Shown here: in pieces, positions 19,558 to 30,407 of the stretch
How the letters are laid out: the number at the start of each line of letters is the position of its first letter
How positions within the stretch are numbered: position 1 is the first letter of the stretch
Assembly (NCBI GenBank): GCA_013115135.1
Contig: JABANP010000188.1
Coordinates: 27,557 to 91,556, forward strand
DNA from: Perkinsus olseni
Taxonomy: Eukaryota > Perkinsozoa > Perkinsida > Perkinsidae
Reading direction: 5' to 3'
Length of the DNA stretch: 64,000 nucleotides
Position numbers and translations under genes: made by a program
Notes under the pieces: generated by a model
Database searches by the model: none
What the model saw: the letters and a program-made list of their open reading frames with translations, nothing else
Told to the model about the DNA's origin: nothing

Positions 19558-20650
19558 ACTGCATCAGCAAAAGACCCAACTTGAGCCCCCCAGCACGCAT
19601 GAACGGTATCTGCAGATCTTCGTATGCGCCTTTTGGCTCCGTCGAGGGCAGCAGATTCCATACTCCGAACCTGCAGGTTCGAGACTTCTGATAGATTTTC
19701 CTCCAAGCATGTGCCTCCCACGAGGTCGTGGATCTGGGCGGCGGTCTTGCTATCACTGCAATAGTATTGCAGAGAGCATGACTTGGATGGCCGTATGAGT
19801 TGAATCTTCTCTTTGTGTCCGGCAGAAACTGTCTACCGTGGGTACAGTGGCGCTACCAGCTAGAATCACGGACGGCTTGATGGTTCATGACGCATAGGGC
19901 TTTTCATTTTCGGAGTGCGAGTATCTTGACGACTCGCAAGTTGCGAGGTTCAACTTCCTATAATTTCGTTTTCGAACTGCCGGGAGTGGTTCGGAACCAC
20001 TGGTTCCACACTGCGATGGCTGTCGGGTCGCGCCCCTCTTGGAGTAGCGCTGTCCCGGGGAATGCTGCACGCCCTGTTTCTGGCTCGTTGAACGAAGCCG
20101 AGTTCATTAGTAATGCTTCGGAAACTTTCCGTGGTTTCGGGAGTACTTTTCATACACCCTGGATTCATTACGCCGCTGAACTCGAGGGAGCTTCCCTAGA
20201 GCTAACGGACGTCGGAATCGAATCGCGTTTATCTCAGGCGTCTCTGCGGAGGAGAGAAGTCATTCCGGCAGTTAATAGTGCTATTGTATTTTGCAGAGCT
20301 ATTACCCCTGCACACCGCTTCCGATGCGGCTCGAGTACCTCCTCGGAGTGTGGCTGCGGCGCGCCGGTTAGGGATTTCCGTCGCGACCTGCTGTCGTGTG
20401 CGTTCTTGATACCTGCGCGGGAGGCGGTGGCTGAAGGAGTGCCCTACCATCTCTACGAGATGGTGACGGATTTGAAGCGTCGCAGGTCATTCAACCGTCC
20501 TTCAAAACTCTCTAAAAACCTCAGAAGACCGCTATTGTGTAGAATTGGCGCGACATACAACACGGTGTATGAGGAAATCTTCCATCACCAGGCGTCTAAC
20601 TCGGCAAGAGTCTAACGAAGCCGGACCCGGCGTTGGACTATGAACTCACA

Positions 20651-20675
20651 CACACCAGCCGTGACGGCTGGTGTG
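20651..20675. repeat. 25-bp palindrome with a single-base centre
   Basis: CACACCAGCCGT, a central G, and the exact inverted copy. The arms are 12 bp with no mismatch. It lies in non-coding sequence between secreted genes 2 and 3. Confidence 0.95.
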
Positions 20676-21315
20676 ACCGCTCGTGACGGCCGTCGGAATC
20701 GAAATGCTTATGATAAGTGGAGCGTCACTGGCTCGCTATCAACTTCGCTACTCATGGCCGCGAGCCCACCGCTGCTTGATAGGCTGAGCTATGCGCAACT
20801 CTTGTCGTAACTCTTGTCTTGAGGCACAGGTGAGCGTCGTGCTACGATATAAAGTCCGATCGCTACATAGGAATGCACATGGTATAAAGGGACTTCAGTC
20901 GAAGTCCTCGAAAGTCACACATCCCGAAGAGGCCGCTCGCTTTAACAAAACCTGGTCGAAACAGACATCGTCTTTCATATAGAGAGTGCGTAGGATAGAG
21001 TCACTCGATCGTGTTCCATTCCAGTGTAGTTTTCATACCGCGAGGGGAACTCCACTAGCCTCGCAAGCGGGGCTCGCGGAGGAGTGAAGGCTTATCAACC
21101 TCGAATAACATACTCAGCTGCTCCGCAATTGCTCCAGCACTGCCAACGCAAGCACACATCGCTCAACTGAGCTCGATTGGACTTCTCGAAATATGGTGCG
21201 AGCAAAAAAGGGCAGCATACAATGAATCTGAATATCCCGGCTTTCTTGCTGATGTTTTTCCGAGTGGGCGTTCGTCTCGTCGGGAGTACTCACGGCCTCG
21301 TTCATCTCTATGGGG

Positions 21316-21711
21316 CTACGGTGGAAAGGGTTCGGTAGACGGCCTGAGAACGATTCGTTCACCATGGTATGGTATAGTAAAGGTATCGTCGAAGGGGTCG
21401 TAGGGGATGTTCGCCCAGTCCTCGACCTTGAGGTCGAACTTCTTCGCGAAAGCTTTGAAGTTCTTATCAGATGTGTCGAGGTTCAACAGAATTCCGCAAT
21501 GGTCCACCTTCCAAGGAATGGGGCCGCAAGGGTAGATTGGGAACGGGAATCGACTTTCTGGGGTGATCGTGAACGTGGCGATAGTACCATCAGAAAAGAA
21601 GTACCACGCAGTTCTGAACTCACGGGCCTTGCTGACGTAAAGCTTATTGGGGGGAAAGGCCGCCACCTCATACAGGAAGGCCAGCAGCAACGGAGTGATG
21701 AGGTGACACAT
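21316..21711 (-). CDS. Secreted-family protein, copy 3
   Basis: A single exon of 131 residues. The signal peptide is MCHLITPLLLAFLYEVAAF. The mature part begins PPNKLYVSKAREFRTAWYFF. The core is IPWKVDHCGILLNLDTSDKN, FKAFAKKFDLKVEDWANIPY and DDTFTIPYHGERIVLRP. Copy 4 is nearly identical, so these two are the most recent pair. Compared with copies 1 and 2, the first half (residues 30-60) is rewritten while the FKAFA...VEDW...IPYD...DDTFTI half is kept. Two cysteines occur in copy 3 but one is missing from copy 4, so a conserved disulfide is unlikely. Confidence 0.8.
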   Translation of the reverse strand: MCHLITPLLLAFLYEVAAFPPNKLYVSKAREFRTAWYFFSDGTIATFTITPESRFPFPIYPCGPIPWKVDHCGILLNLDTSDKNFKAFAKKFDLKVEDWANIPYDPFDDTFTIPYHGERIVLRPSTEPFPP

Positions 21712-22882
21712 AGGAAGCGATACACTGCAGAGCCACAGAGACGATAGACTCAATCTAGTGTGGGCTCTCATCAAGATACTCGACAAGAAAGGATGTCTTC
21801 ACGCACAGTCATGGTCAATACATTACACACAGTTGCACATTGCATTGCCGCACGCGATGTGTGTCCCTAATAATTGGGGGCCTAGGGCCCCTTTCTTAGC
21901 ATCGCTGAACGATTTCCCACCCATTGTCTCCGCCAAGTCTCCTGATGCTCCCCCTGTCAATGTCCCTTTTTGCTGCGACGGATGTCGTGGTTTACAAGTC
22001 GTGACCTTTCTTCCCTCTAAGCTAACCCTCTTTCACTGTTTTTCCTCGCTAAAACGCCCGAGAAGGATGGTAATAATGTTCAGGATTTTTGATTAATGCG
22101 CGAAGGTGGCACACAGGTCCAAGCGTGCGAGTTGGCCCATAAAATGTGACGCGATCGATCACTGTGTAGGAGAAAATCGGCCTGACTTGAGCGTTCGTTC
22201 CTCCCTTTGCCTCGCATCTATTACACTTGTCGAGTTGAACATTGATAATACTCATCATGCGTAGGCCACGCAGTGTGGCTTTGCACTACGCTCGCCAATA
22301 GGTTCGCTAGAAGTTCTAGCCTAGCACTAGCTTCGTAGCGAATGCATAGCGTGATGAGCGTGACGTCGAGTTCAGCGAGAGCCTAAGGGGCTGCATACTG
22401 TCTGTAGCCGCGACGTTCTGTCCAATTGCCCGCTTCGAGTGGCAGCTCACTGCCGTGTACATTACGTGAGGTTAGCCTTCCTTCTCACGGACTTCTTCCT
22501 GGAGTCTTCCTGTAGTAGTAAGGCAGACTGGCGCACTCTTGATGGTAACGCAAATCATGTTTTGAAGTCGAGAACACTCCAGTCCGATGCTGATTGGTGA
22601 CTGCGAAGAAGAGACATCTCGTATTTTTCATTGGTCGAAGGCTCCGGACGCCTTCGGTCAGATCGCCGTTTTCCAGCGCGGTATATGAGGTCGTCCACGA
22701 CATGCATCATCACCGAGGGCGTCTTCCACAGCGGAATAGCATTATAGCGAAATGATCGGCGATACTGGCCTCGATGGTGGCCGTGCAAGTAACCTCGGAA
22801 TCGATGGTCAGCATGGCATAAATTGACCTTGAAGACCGTAATCGGTAGAACTATGATGATGAGAAACGCCCGAAATCCGAGG

Positions 22883-22948
22883 ACTCAGGAAGTCACTTCC
22901 TGAGTTGTCTAGGACTTCCTCAGTCCTGGCGCTGGACTGTCCAGCGCC
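22883..22948. repeat. Pair of single-base-centred palindromes
   Basis: Positions 22883-22905: ACTCAGGAAGT, centre C, exact inverted copy (11-bp arms). Positions 22928-22948: GGCGCTGGAC, centre T, exact inverted copy (10-bp arms). They lie 22 bp apart in the non-coding stretch between copies 3 and 4 (21712-23403), where I see no supported gene. The minus-strand frame at 22555-22788 is a weak candidate only. Confidence 0.95.
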
Positions 22949-23403
22949 TGCTGAGTCTTGCTCCAAGGGATTGATGGATGGGGCCTTTTAAGATGCTGTG
23001 ATGTTAGCTTACTTTTCGGTTGAATTATTACTTTTAACAAATGGCATCCTAATGTTATTGTTGACCATAACTTGAGTTTCAGCGTTGGATGATAGTTCGG
23101 TTGAAATTCGCAGAGTTCGTGATTCTCAAAGTGTGAATGCCGACAAGTAGGCTACGGTAGCGGGTAGGGCGACGTCACCTATGTGAGGAAACAGGCTATG
23201 GAGGGGTTAAAACTATTCCGCTGCCCCAACACTTAAATTAAGCACACATCGCTCAACTCAACTCGAGTTGACTTGTCCAGTTATGTAGTGAGCGAAAAGG
23301 ATAGCGTATGATGAATCTGGATAACCCTGCTTCTCGCTATGGTTGCCCGGAGTCCGCATCCGTCTCATCGGGAGTACTCACGGCCTCGGTTGCCTCCATG
23401 AGG

Positions 23404-23799
23404 TTACGGTGGGAAGGGCTCAGTAGACGGCCTAAGAACGATATGACGACCTTCGTATAGTATAGTAAAGGTATCTTCGAAGGGGTCATAGGGGATGTTC
23501 TCCCAGTCCTCGACCTTGAGGTCGAACTTCCTCGCGAAAGCTTTGAAGTTCTTATTAGATGTGTCGAGGTTCAGCACAATTCCGCAATGGTCCGCCTTCC
23601 AAGGAATGATACCGCTGAAGTAGATTGGGAATGGGAATCGACTTTTCGGGGTGACCGTCATAGCGTCGAGAATACCATCAGGACTAAAGTACCACGCAGT
23701 TCTGAACTCACGGGCCTTGCTGACGTAAAGCTTATTGGGGGGAAAGGCCGCCACCTCATACAGGAAGGCCAGCAGCAACGGAGTAATAAGGTGAGACAT
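23404..23799 (-). CDS. Secreted-family protein, copy 4
   Basis: A single exon of 131 residues with signal peptide MSHLITPLLLAFLYEVAAF and the same mature start as copy 3 (PPNKLYVSKAREFRTAWYF). Differences from copy 3 cluster between residues 38 and 60 (SPDGILDAMTVTPKSRFPFP and FSGIIPWKADHCGIVLNLD), while the C-terminal half is almost unchanged (NFKAFARKFDLKVEDWENIP, YEGRHIVLRPSTEPFPP). This pattern suggests faster change in one surface. The flanks are duplicated too. Confidence 0.8.
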   Translation of the reverse strand: MSHLITPLLLAFLYEVAAFPPNKLYVSKAREFRTAWYFSPDGILDAMTVTPKSRFPFPIYFSGIIPWKADHCGIVLNLDTSNKNFKAFARKFDLKVEDWENIPYDPFEDTFTILYEGRHIVLRPSTEPFPP

Positions 23800-24564
23800 A
23801 CGAAGGGATACACTGCGGAGCCACAGGGACGATGAACTCATTCTAGCCCCGAGTCTGACTCAATTCCACGCGATAATCGCAGCGACTCCTTGCATCCCTG
23901 CGTAGTGCTTAGCATGCGTAGGCTACGCAGCGTAGCTATGTACTAGCTTTCCGCTAGCCTCGCCATGATCATTCTTGTGCGCGTTCCGTGATGAACGTGG
24001 AACCACGCGATTCGCGTCACCACAGGACGGAGAGAAGCCCCCGTCAACTTGCACCACCCGACCATTGTTTCAGAACATTTATGTCGATTCCGGACGAGCG
24101 GACCCGAAAAAAATCTGATTATACGAAAAAACTGATTATGCAGTATACCAGCAGCAAATAAGTGCGTAAGACGTTGGTTCTTTCTTGGTTGATAATGTTT
24201 CTCGAATATTGAAGTATAGGGGAGAACCATTCTCCCGACCTTGTCGCATCACCATATCCATCGGTATCCTTACGCAGACCATTCTTCTTGGCATCCAAGT
24301 CGGTCCTGTCAGTTGACCTCGTCGAGCCCTGCGACGACGGCGGAAACTCAGGCCCTCATGGCCTTTTTACTATGCTCAACACAACACCACTGCGTGGCTT
24401 GAGAGGCAGAGCCTTGTTTTCTCAAACCTCAACGAAACAGTTTTGACGAATGGATTCTCTGGGTGAGCCAGGGGAGCGTGACAATGAAGCCGAATAATAC
24501 AGTGCGAAGTAACTCAGCCGGAGTCGCACGGTTGAGTACTCACTGACTACTACATGGGTATAGA

Positions 24565-25329
24565 TCAGCCATACAGTGTACCATTAGCGACAACGCGAGC
24601 GACTTGGAAATGTTTGCCATTGTCTAACTGGCCTCTCGCTCCAAAATAAATTTCATAGCTCCATCCTAGTTCCACCTTTGTTATGGTCACTGCCTGCTCG
24701 GTGTTCACTTTCACTTTATTAGTGCTGCATTCGACCGGATTATCAAAGTGCAGGGCCAGTTGCTCACTGGAGGCCCAACCCTCTATATCGTACCCTCTGT
24801 TGCTCGCTCTCTCTCCGCCGGGGAAGCAGACAAATACTCTGGATGGGATCTTGATCTCGTCGATTCTACTCACCAAACCGCGATGGACATCGATGCCGCC
24901 CGGATTCCACCAGAGGTATACCCCATCTTGCCCGGCATCCAAGTTTGCCCGGCCAGTGATACTCAGAGTAATTAGGCGATGGGGCGCGAACTGATGAACA
25001 ATGAACGTACTCAACTTGATTCTCATGTCGCCGTAGCGTCCAGGCATGTCAGTCCTGATTATGATGCCGGTGCTCTCTTGGTAGAGTCCAAGCTCACCAT
25101 AACCCCTCATGTTGTAGATGCAGGCGCCCTCCTGCAAGTTAATATCGCCTCCCCCCTTCGCTGGACCGGGCCCTCCGTTGCAACCCTTCGGATAATCAGC
25201 AGTAACAACCACAGGCGGTTTAGGCGGAGGAGACGTGCGAGGGCGATGAACGGGATGAGCGGCATCCTTGGCACCACTAACCATCACCATTTGCATAATG
25301 TAGAACAAGAAGAATCGGCGGTGAGGCAT
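24565..25329 (-). CDS. Secreted glycine/proline-flanked protein, unrelated to the array
   Basis: A single exon of 254 residues. Residues 1-19 (MPHRRFFLFYIMQMVMVSG) look like a signal peptide. A proline-rich linker follows (HRPRTSPPPKPPVVV), then a folded-looking domain: GLYQESTGIIIRTDMPGRYG, ITGRANLDAGQDGVYLWWNP, IPSRVFVCFPGGERASNRGY, DIEGWASSEQLALHFDNPVE, ending VNTEQAVTITKVELGWSYEI and VARVVANGTLYG. The alternating hydrophobic pattern suggests a beta-sandwich. I do not recognise the family. It sits between copies 4 and 5 of the secreted array on the same strand but shares none of their motifs. Confidence 0.7.
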   Translation of the reverse strand: MPHRRFFLFYIMQMVMVSGAKDAAHPVHRPRTSPPPKPPVVVTADYPKGCNGGPGPAKGGGDINLQEGACIYNMRGYGELGLYQESTGIIIRTDMPGRYGDMRIKLSTFIVHQFAPHRLITLSITGRANLDAGQDGVYLWWNPGGIDVHRGLVSRIDEIKIPSRVFVCFPGGERASNRGYDIEGWASSEQLALHFDNPVECSTNKVKVNTEQAVTITKVELGWSYEIYFGARGQLDNGKHFQVARVVANGTLYG

Positions 25330-26775
25330 GTTGGAGTGAAGCGTCTAGAGGTGTAAGTCGGTAACTACTGCCAATACAGATGGTCTGCCTGGAATCACCC
25401 AATTGGGATCGATAGTTGTGTCTTGCGTTACGGCAGGAACGAATCGCTGACCTGTTTTTGCTGCCGGCCACAAGCTCACCAGTGCTGAGCTAATGAGTCA
25501 CCATCTGTCACCACCTACTCGTACGCTACTCGACCAATAGCACGCACGATAAGTATCCGTGTGTTCGTAACAAGCGTTGGTCCGTACGCTAAGCTATGCG
25601 CAATGGCTGGTTTTCGGCTGTTCCGCTGGTTTTGCAAAGCGTTTGAAGTTGAACTAAAAATTTCAACTGGAGCACCGAAAATCTGTCCATGGTTTTAGAA
25701 AGTTATCGAACTCTTAATGAATAACTCAGAAATTGAAGAAACGTCTCCGGCCGATGATATCTGCAATCAATGCAGGTCGAAGACGAACTGTGTTATACAT
25801 GTTAGATGCAGGCCAAATCCCTGATTTTCGCTTCCCGATTTTTCGTTGCTAGAGTCACAGTATTGAAGGCGAACAGTGACAGCTGCGGTGTCGATGCCAA
25901 GTTTGTAGTCGAGCATTTGAATGCACTCAAATTTAGCTTCTCCCTTCAGCGGAATTAGTTGTGTTGGGTAGGCTTAGTGTATAGTATGCCGCTTGTCGAG
26001 AATTGGCAGTGTGCATTATAACTTTTAGTCTATAACTCGGTATGGTATGGCTATTTGAGACGGGGCTCAAAGAAAGGTGAGATTGGACTTGAGGGTAGCT
26101 AAGCAATACTGTGATCTACAGCTTACCAGCCTAAACTTAGTGTGGCACGTATACTCATGCACGCGAGTGCCAAGTTTAGAATGATATGAGATACTGGTAG
26201 TAAGTAAGCAGTAGCGATGGTTGTCACTATAGTGTGCAAGGTGGGCGAGCAGCAGCAATGAAGGTGGTTGGCACTATAGTGCAAGAGCCATGGGAAGAAA
26301 AGAGGGCCTCATCGGGCGTCGCCCCAAAATTAATCAACCGAATCTACTTGCGTTCTGCTAGCGCGCAATATTGAGCGATGCTGCCATCTGTCCAGTCGTG
26401 CGTGCTGTAATAACTCGGATGTCTTCGCGACCGAGAACAACCATCATCAGACAGCATAAGAAACAAGAAGAGAGCGTCATTGAAGCTCGTTTCGGTCTAG
26501 ACTAGTTGCCACTCGGTCTGAGGCTCACAGTGTAAGTACGCACTTTCCAGGGCTACCCTTAAGGTTCTCATACATTCACCACTCAAGAACTCTACAACTC
26601 TCTAGAATCAACTAGTCCAACGTGGAATGGCATTCAACGTAAACCAGTTGTGAAAGTATCATTAAAAGTCATGAATAACGAGAGATATCGATAGAGAATG
26701 AGTAAAGAGTAGCCGCAAAGATTCTGTCCAGCATACGTTCCCACGATGAAGTATTGAAAGTGAGAGGTTCGTCGA
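25330..26775. other. Intergenic, no supported gene
   Basis: No frame over about 65 codons with a domain, signal peptide or splice pattern. It is relatively AT-rich. It separates the unrelated secreted gene from copy 5. Confidence 0.5.
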
Positions 26776-27162
26776 CTAAACTTTTGGAGGGAAAAACTTG
26801 ATTGCCGACAATACAATATAATGACCATGGAATGATATAGTAAAGGTATCATCACTGCTGTCGTAGAATATGCTCGCCCAGGTCCTGACATTGAGGTCGT
26901 ACTTCTTCGCAAACGCTTGGAAGTTGTCATCGTAGGTTCTCAGGTGCATCAGGGACCCATCAGAGCTGACGTCGAAAGGCATACCACCCGTGTAGTCAAG
27001 AAGAGGAGAATCATAGGGAATTATGAGGATGGAAACTTCACCGGGATCGAAGACCCACACACTTTTGAAGAATTCATTGTCCACATTAGAGTACACCATA
27101 CTCTGGGGGAAGGTGGCCACCCTACGAAGGGATGCTATGAAGAGAACGAGGAGGGGAGACAT
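26776..27162 (-). CDS. Secreted-family protein, copy 5
   Basis: A single exon of 128 residues. The signal peptide is MSPLLVLFIASLRRVATF. The mature part is PQSMVYSNVDNEFFKSVWVF, TGGMPFDVSSDGSLMHLRTY, DDNFQAFAKKYDLNVRTWAS, IFYDSSDDTFTISFHGHYIV and LSAIKFFPPKV. The core motif is kept, but VEDWxxIPY has become VRTWASIFY, so it is a more diverged member. It retains the NVDNEFFKSVW block shared with copy 2. No cysteines are present. The duplicated flanks seen for copies 1-4 are mostly eroded here. Confidence 0.75.
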   Translation of the reverse strand: MSPLLVLFIASLRRVATFPQSMVYSNVDNEFFKSVWVFDPGEVSILIIPYDSPLLDYTGGMPFDVSSDGSLMHLRTYDDNFQAFAKKYDLNVRTWASIFYDSSDDTFTISFHGHYIVLSAIKFFPPKV

Positions 27163-29909
27163 ACGAAGTGGTACGCTGTAGGACCACAGGTACGCTCAAG
27201 CAGCAAGTCTCACCGCAACGGCGTTATCAAGCTCGAAACTGGTCGGCATGTACGCAGGATCAACAAAACTCACGTGAACTTACGCGTGCGGGTCACTTGG
27301 GCGCGCCTCACCAGTACCGATACCATTACATTAGCAACTCTCGTTCAACATATCCGAGGAAAGTGATTGATCATATCATCGAAATCTCGAACTCCGGCGG
27401 GTTCTAGAGTGCGCTGGCTTCCCGGTTGTGGGGGATATCGTATCTCGGTCCGAGATTCTCGGATCGTCGAGATCGTTGATCTCAGTTCTTTTGTCAAGTA
27501 GACACTGTACACAAGGGGACCTTTTACCCAAGATCATGAACGCTATGATTGTTCAGGGCGTATGAGGACTCGCAGCCGCTGGGGAGGAGGCTATCTTGAA
27601 GACTGATAAGTTGCAAGGATCAACCTGTGTTCCTCCTGTACCCGACTGATGTGAGTATTGCTACACTGCAACGATCGACGTGCTGCGCCCTATCCAGCTG
27701 AGCACTCGCTCAGCAATGCTGCACTTGGGGACCCACTGTCCCCGTCTCCGCGGCCAGAGGAACGATGCCTACACCCAGGAGTTCACGAGTTGCCAAGGAA
27801 TTCCACTCCGCCGACGTCATGTCTCTCACTGAGCCTTGAATGTGTTCGTGCTTGGATTTCCAACCGAGCCTCGGTGTCGGCACTGCCAACTCGGTTCATG
27901 CCATATCTTCAAACGCTGTTGCACTGATTGTACAAATGCCCTAGAAAAGCCTTAATACTGGAAGCAAGCCTATCCACAGGCATCCATACAGCGTACCAGC
28001 ACCCATGACATACGCGAGCGAAAGTCTGGCGTGGCTCAGAATGCCTCAGAGGCATTGTCCGTCGCCCTATAATGGATGTGACAGAAGGAGCTCCCCTCTG
28101 CCTTCGTCAGCCCTGGGTGTTGCGAACCACCACCTCCGTGGCGTGTGACACTGGTTTCCTGTGCAAGGAAGGCCGCAGGCTTTACTGAGGGTGAAACCAT
28201 CGCGGCAGGGGACGTAGTCACACATTGTGTGACACACAATCCTGCACTACCTAAGCTAGTCGTTTTCGATGATGATACTAGTTCTAGCTGCGTTACGATC
28301 ACCGATTTCTGGAGTGGTAATTTGTGTACGGCAGTCGCGAGGAGTGGTCCTGCGGAGACGCGTGGACCACCTTCCAACTGCCTCTCTTCTCAGTTTCTCT
28401 ATGCTACGTCGGCGTGAGCGGGTCTGCGACATTCCGCGTGACCTGCCCGCCGCCTTCCCGGGTGGAATTCAACCCCTCCCATCCTCAACCTAAACCGAGT
28501 CTGCGGGTGAGCCATGGTAGCCCTGGCATCAAAGGTTCCCAGGCTGGACGAGTCCAGTTTTGGGGTGCATGCGTGTTCGCACGCCCAGCACTCCGGTGCA
28601 ATGGCAGACGGGCCGGCGTTGCTCCTTTGCCTGTCGTCCTCAACAGAGGCACGTGCCACATGCCCTGTTCAGGTGTGCCATAACCGTCCCTTTCTCCCAG
28701 TCCCCGCAGTCCGAGGTTTCACTGGCAGAAACGATGGAAGATCCGACCTTCGAGGTATTTCCAAGTAAAACCAATCCAAGAGGGTCGATGAAGCTTGGAC
28801 ATCGGGAACTACTCCCATTCTTTCCTCGTTGTCACCACGATTGCGCCATCGTCCTCGTAATGCAGGTCGGCCGTGCAAGCAACATTGGGCGGAACCGCGC
28901 AGCTCGCCCCAAGCCTTGAATCATTACACCTTTTAACTTAAGGGGAGTAAAAGGTGCTCAAGACAAGCATCTGGTTCAGAAATAGACGGGCTGTGCAGTG
29001 AATCAACCCGTTACTGAGGATCAATCCTGGGGCAATCCAGGAGCCTTTTTCTGTTCAGTCAATACTTTTCCGACCCACTCGTTTGGGGCTGGTATAGACC
29101 GGTCATGAGGGCTCCGTGGAGCGCGAAAAGACACCAAATTACACGGAGTCGCAGCGTTATTCACCAGGATGGTTGGTTGGAAATTTCAATTGAAATCGAC
29201 CCCGGGATCGATTCTGCGAAATCTCAGGACAAGGTTCCCTGGGTTGCAAGTGGGCAAGAGCTGGCTGGCGAGTGATGACGACGAGTTGATGATTAGGCAT
29301 GTGATCTGAGAGTTGAGGTTACGTCATCTATTCATTTTCCTGGTTTCGAGTGGTATCCTTGCTTTTTCAAAATCGAGCTTCAAAATCGGTCTTCAAGCAA
29401 CATTTGAAACCAAGTCATGAAATCTTTTTGTTTTGCTGCCCCCTTTTCATTGGAACGTCTCAAAGGCGCATCGGAAGGGCTCGAAAGCAGACCATCGGAG
29501 GTTTTCGTTGTCATTGGCAACTTCTTCCCGAACGAGGGAAACCTCTCTGAGGGTAGACTGGGGTAGGACGTTCTGAGGAGGCCCATACGAGCGTAGTAGT
29601 ACCCGCGTCCACTGTTCACCCGGTGAACTGTTCACCGAATAGCCTATACTCCGCGGACACCGAACTCTGAACTACTTTGAGAGTATTTCCATATTAACAA
29701 CTCAACCTCACAAAACTCGGCAGCATGAGTCTTATTGTACGACTTCTACTTGTAAGGCTCAGCAGAAGTTTCCCCGTCTAACCTCTGCTCGAGAAAGCCC
29801 AGCTGCAGCAAAATTGTTGGAAGAGACGCTGGGGCTGTGGGCCTGCCATCTGCAAGCACCTCAACATAGAATTGTCAAGAGTTATCGAATCAATGAAAAT
29901 GATTATCAG
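27163..29909. other. Intergenic, degenerate repeat traces only
   Basis: Both strands have frames of 80-120 codons near 28040-28920, but they overlap each other and show no domain. At 27600-27670 there is a worn copy of the flank repeat seen near 18180 and 19930. Single-base-centred palindromes occur at 28217-28233 (GTCACACA, centre T) and 29614-29636 (GTTCACC-c-GGTGAAC-t-GTTCACC). Confidence 0.5.
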
Positions 29910-30407
29910 TTAATAAATACTTTCATATGAGATCCCCGCCGATAGTAATAGATCCTTCAGTCGACGGAAATCTCGATCGGCATCCCTCCTCCTGGTGCCC
30001 TGTGGAGGCGGGACAGGTGGCTTACCGACGGCTTTAAGAATAATCTCATGACCCTGGTATAGAACAGTAAAGGTATCATAGTTGCGGTCGTAGGGAATAC
30101 TCTTCCAATCCTCAATGTTGAGGCTGAATATCCTCAAAAATTCTTGGAAAGTCAACTCATGAACGTGCAGCATGATAGCTTGGTCGTTGGGGCTCGGGTC
30201 CCAGTCAATGTCTCCCGTGACGTCGTGACGAAAGGGGACCTTCGACGTGTCAGCGTCGAGAGCACAGATCTTGACCGTCAAGGGGGAATCGAAGAGAAAC
30301 CCGATCCACACGAACTCGTTGTCAACATTGGCGTAGAACTGTTTAGGTCGGAAGGCGGCCAGTTCATATAGAGACGCCACCAGCAACACGTTACGGAGGT
30401 GGAGCAT
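29910..30407 (-). CDS. Secreted-family protein, copy 6 with a C-terminal extension
   Basis: A single exon of 165 residues, the longest member. The signal peptide is MLHLRNVLLVASLYELAAF. The core reads RPKQFYANVDNEFVWIGFLF, VTGDIDWDPSPNDQAIMLHV, FQEFLRIFSLNIEDWKSIPY and NYDTFTVLYQGHEIILKAVG. After the point where the other copies end it adds PPVPPPQGTRRRDADRDFRR and LKDLLLSAGISYESIY, a proline stretch followed by a basic helix. The start follows the family position. Confidence 0.78.
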   Translation of the reverse strand: MLHLRNVLLVASLYELAAFRPKQFYANVDNEFVWIGFLFDSPLTVKICALDADTSKVPFRHDVTGDIDWDPSPNDQAIMLHVHELTFQEFLRIFSLNIEDWKSIPYDRNYDTFTVLYQGHEIILKAVGKPPVPPPQGTRRRDADRDFRRLKDLLLSAGISYESIY

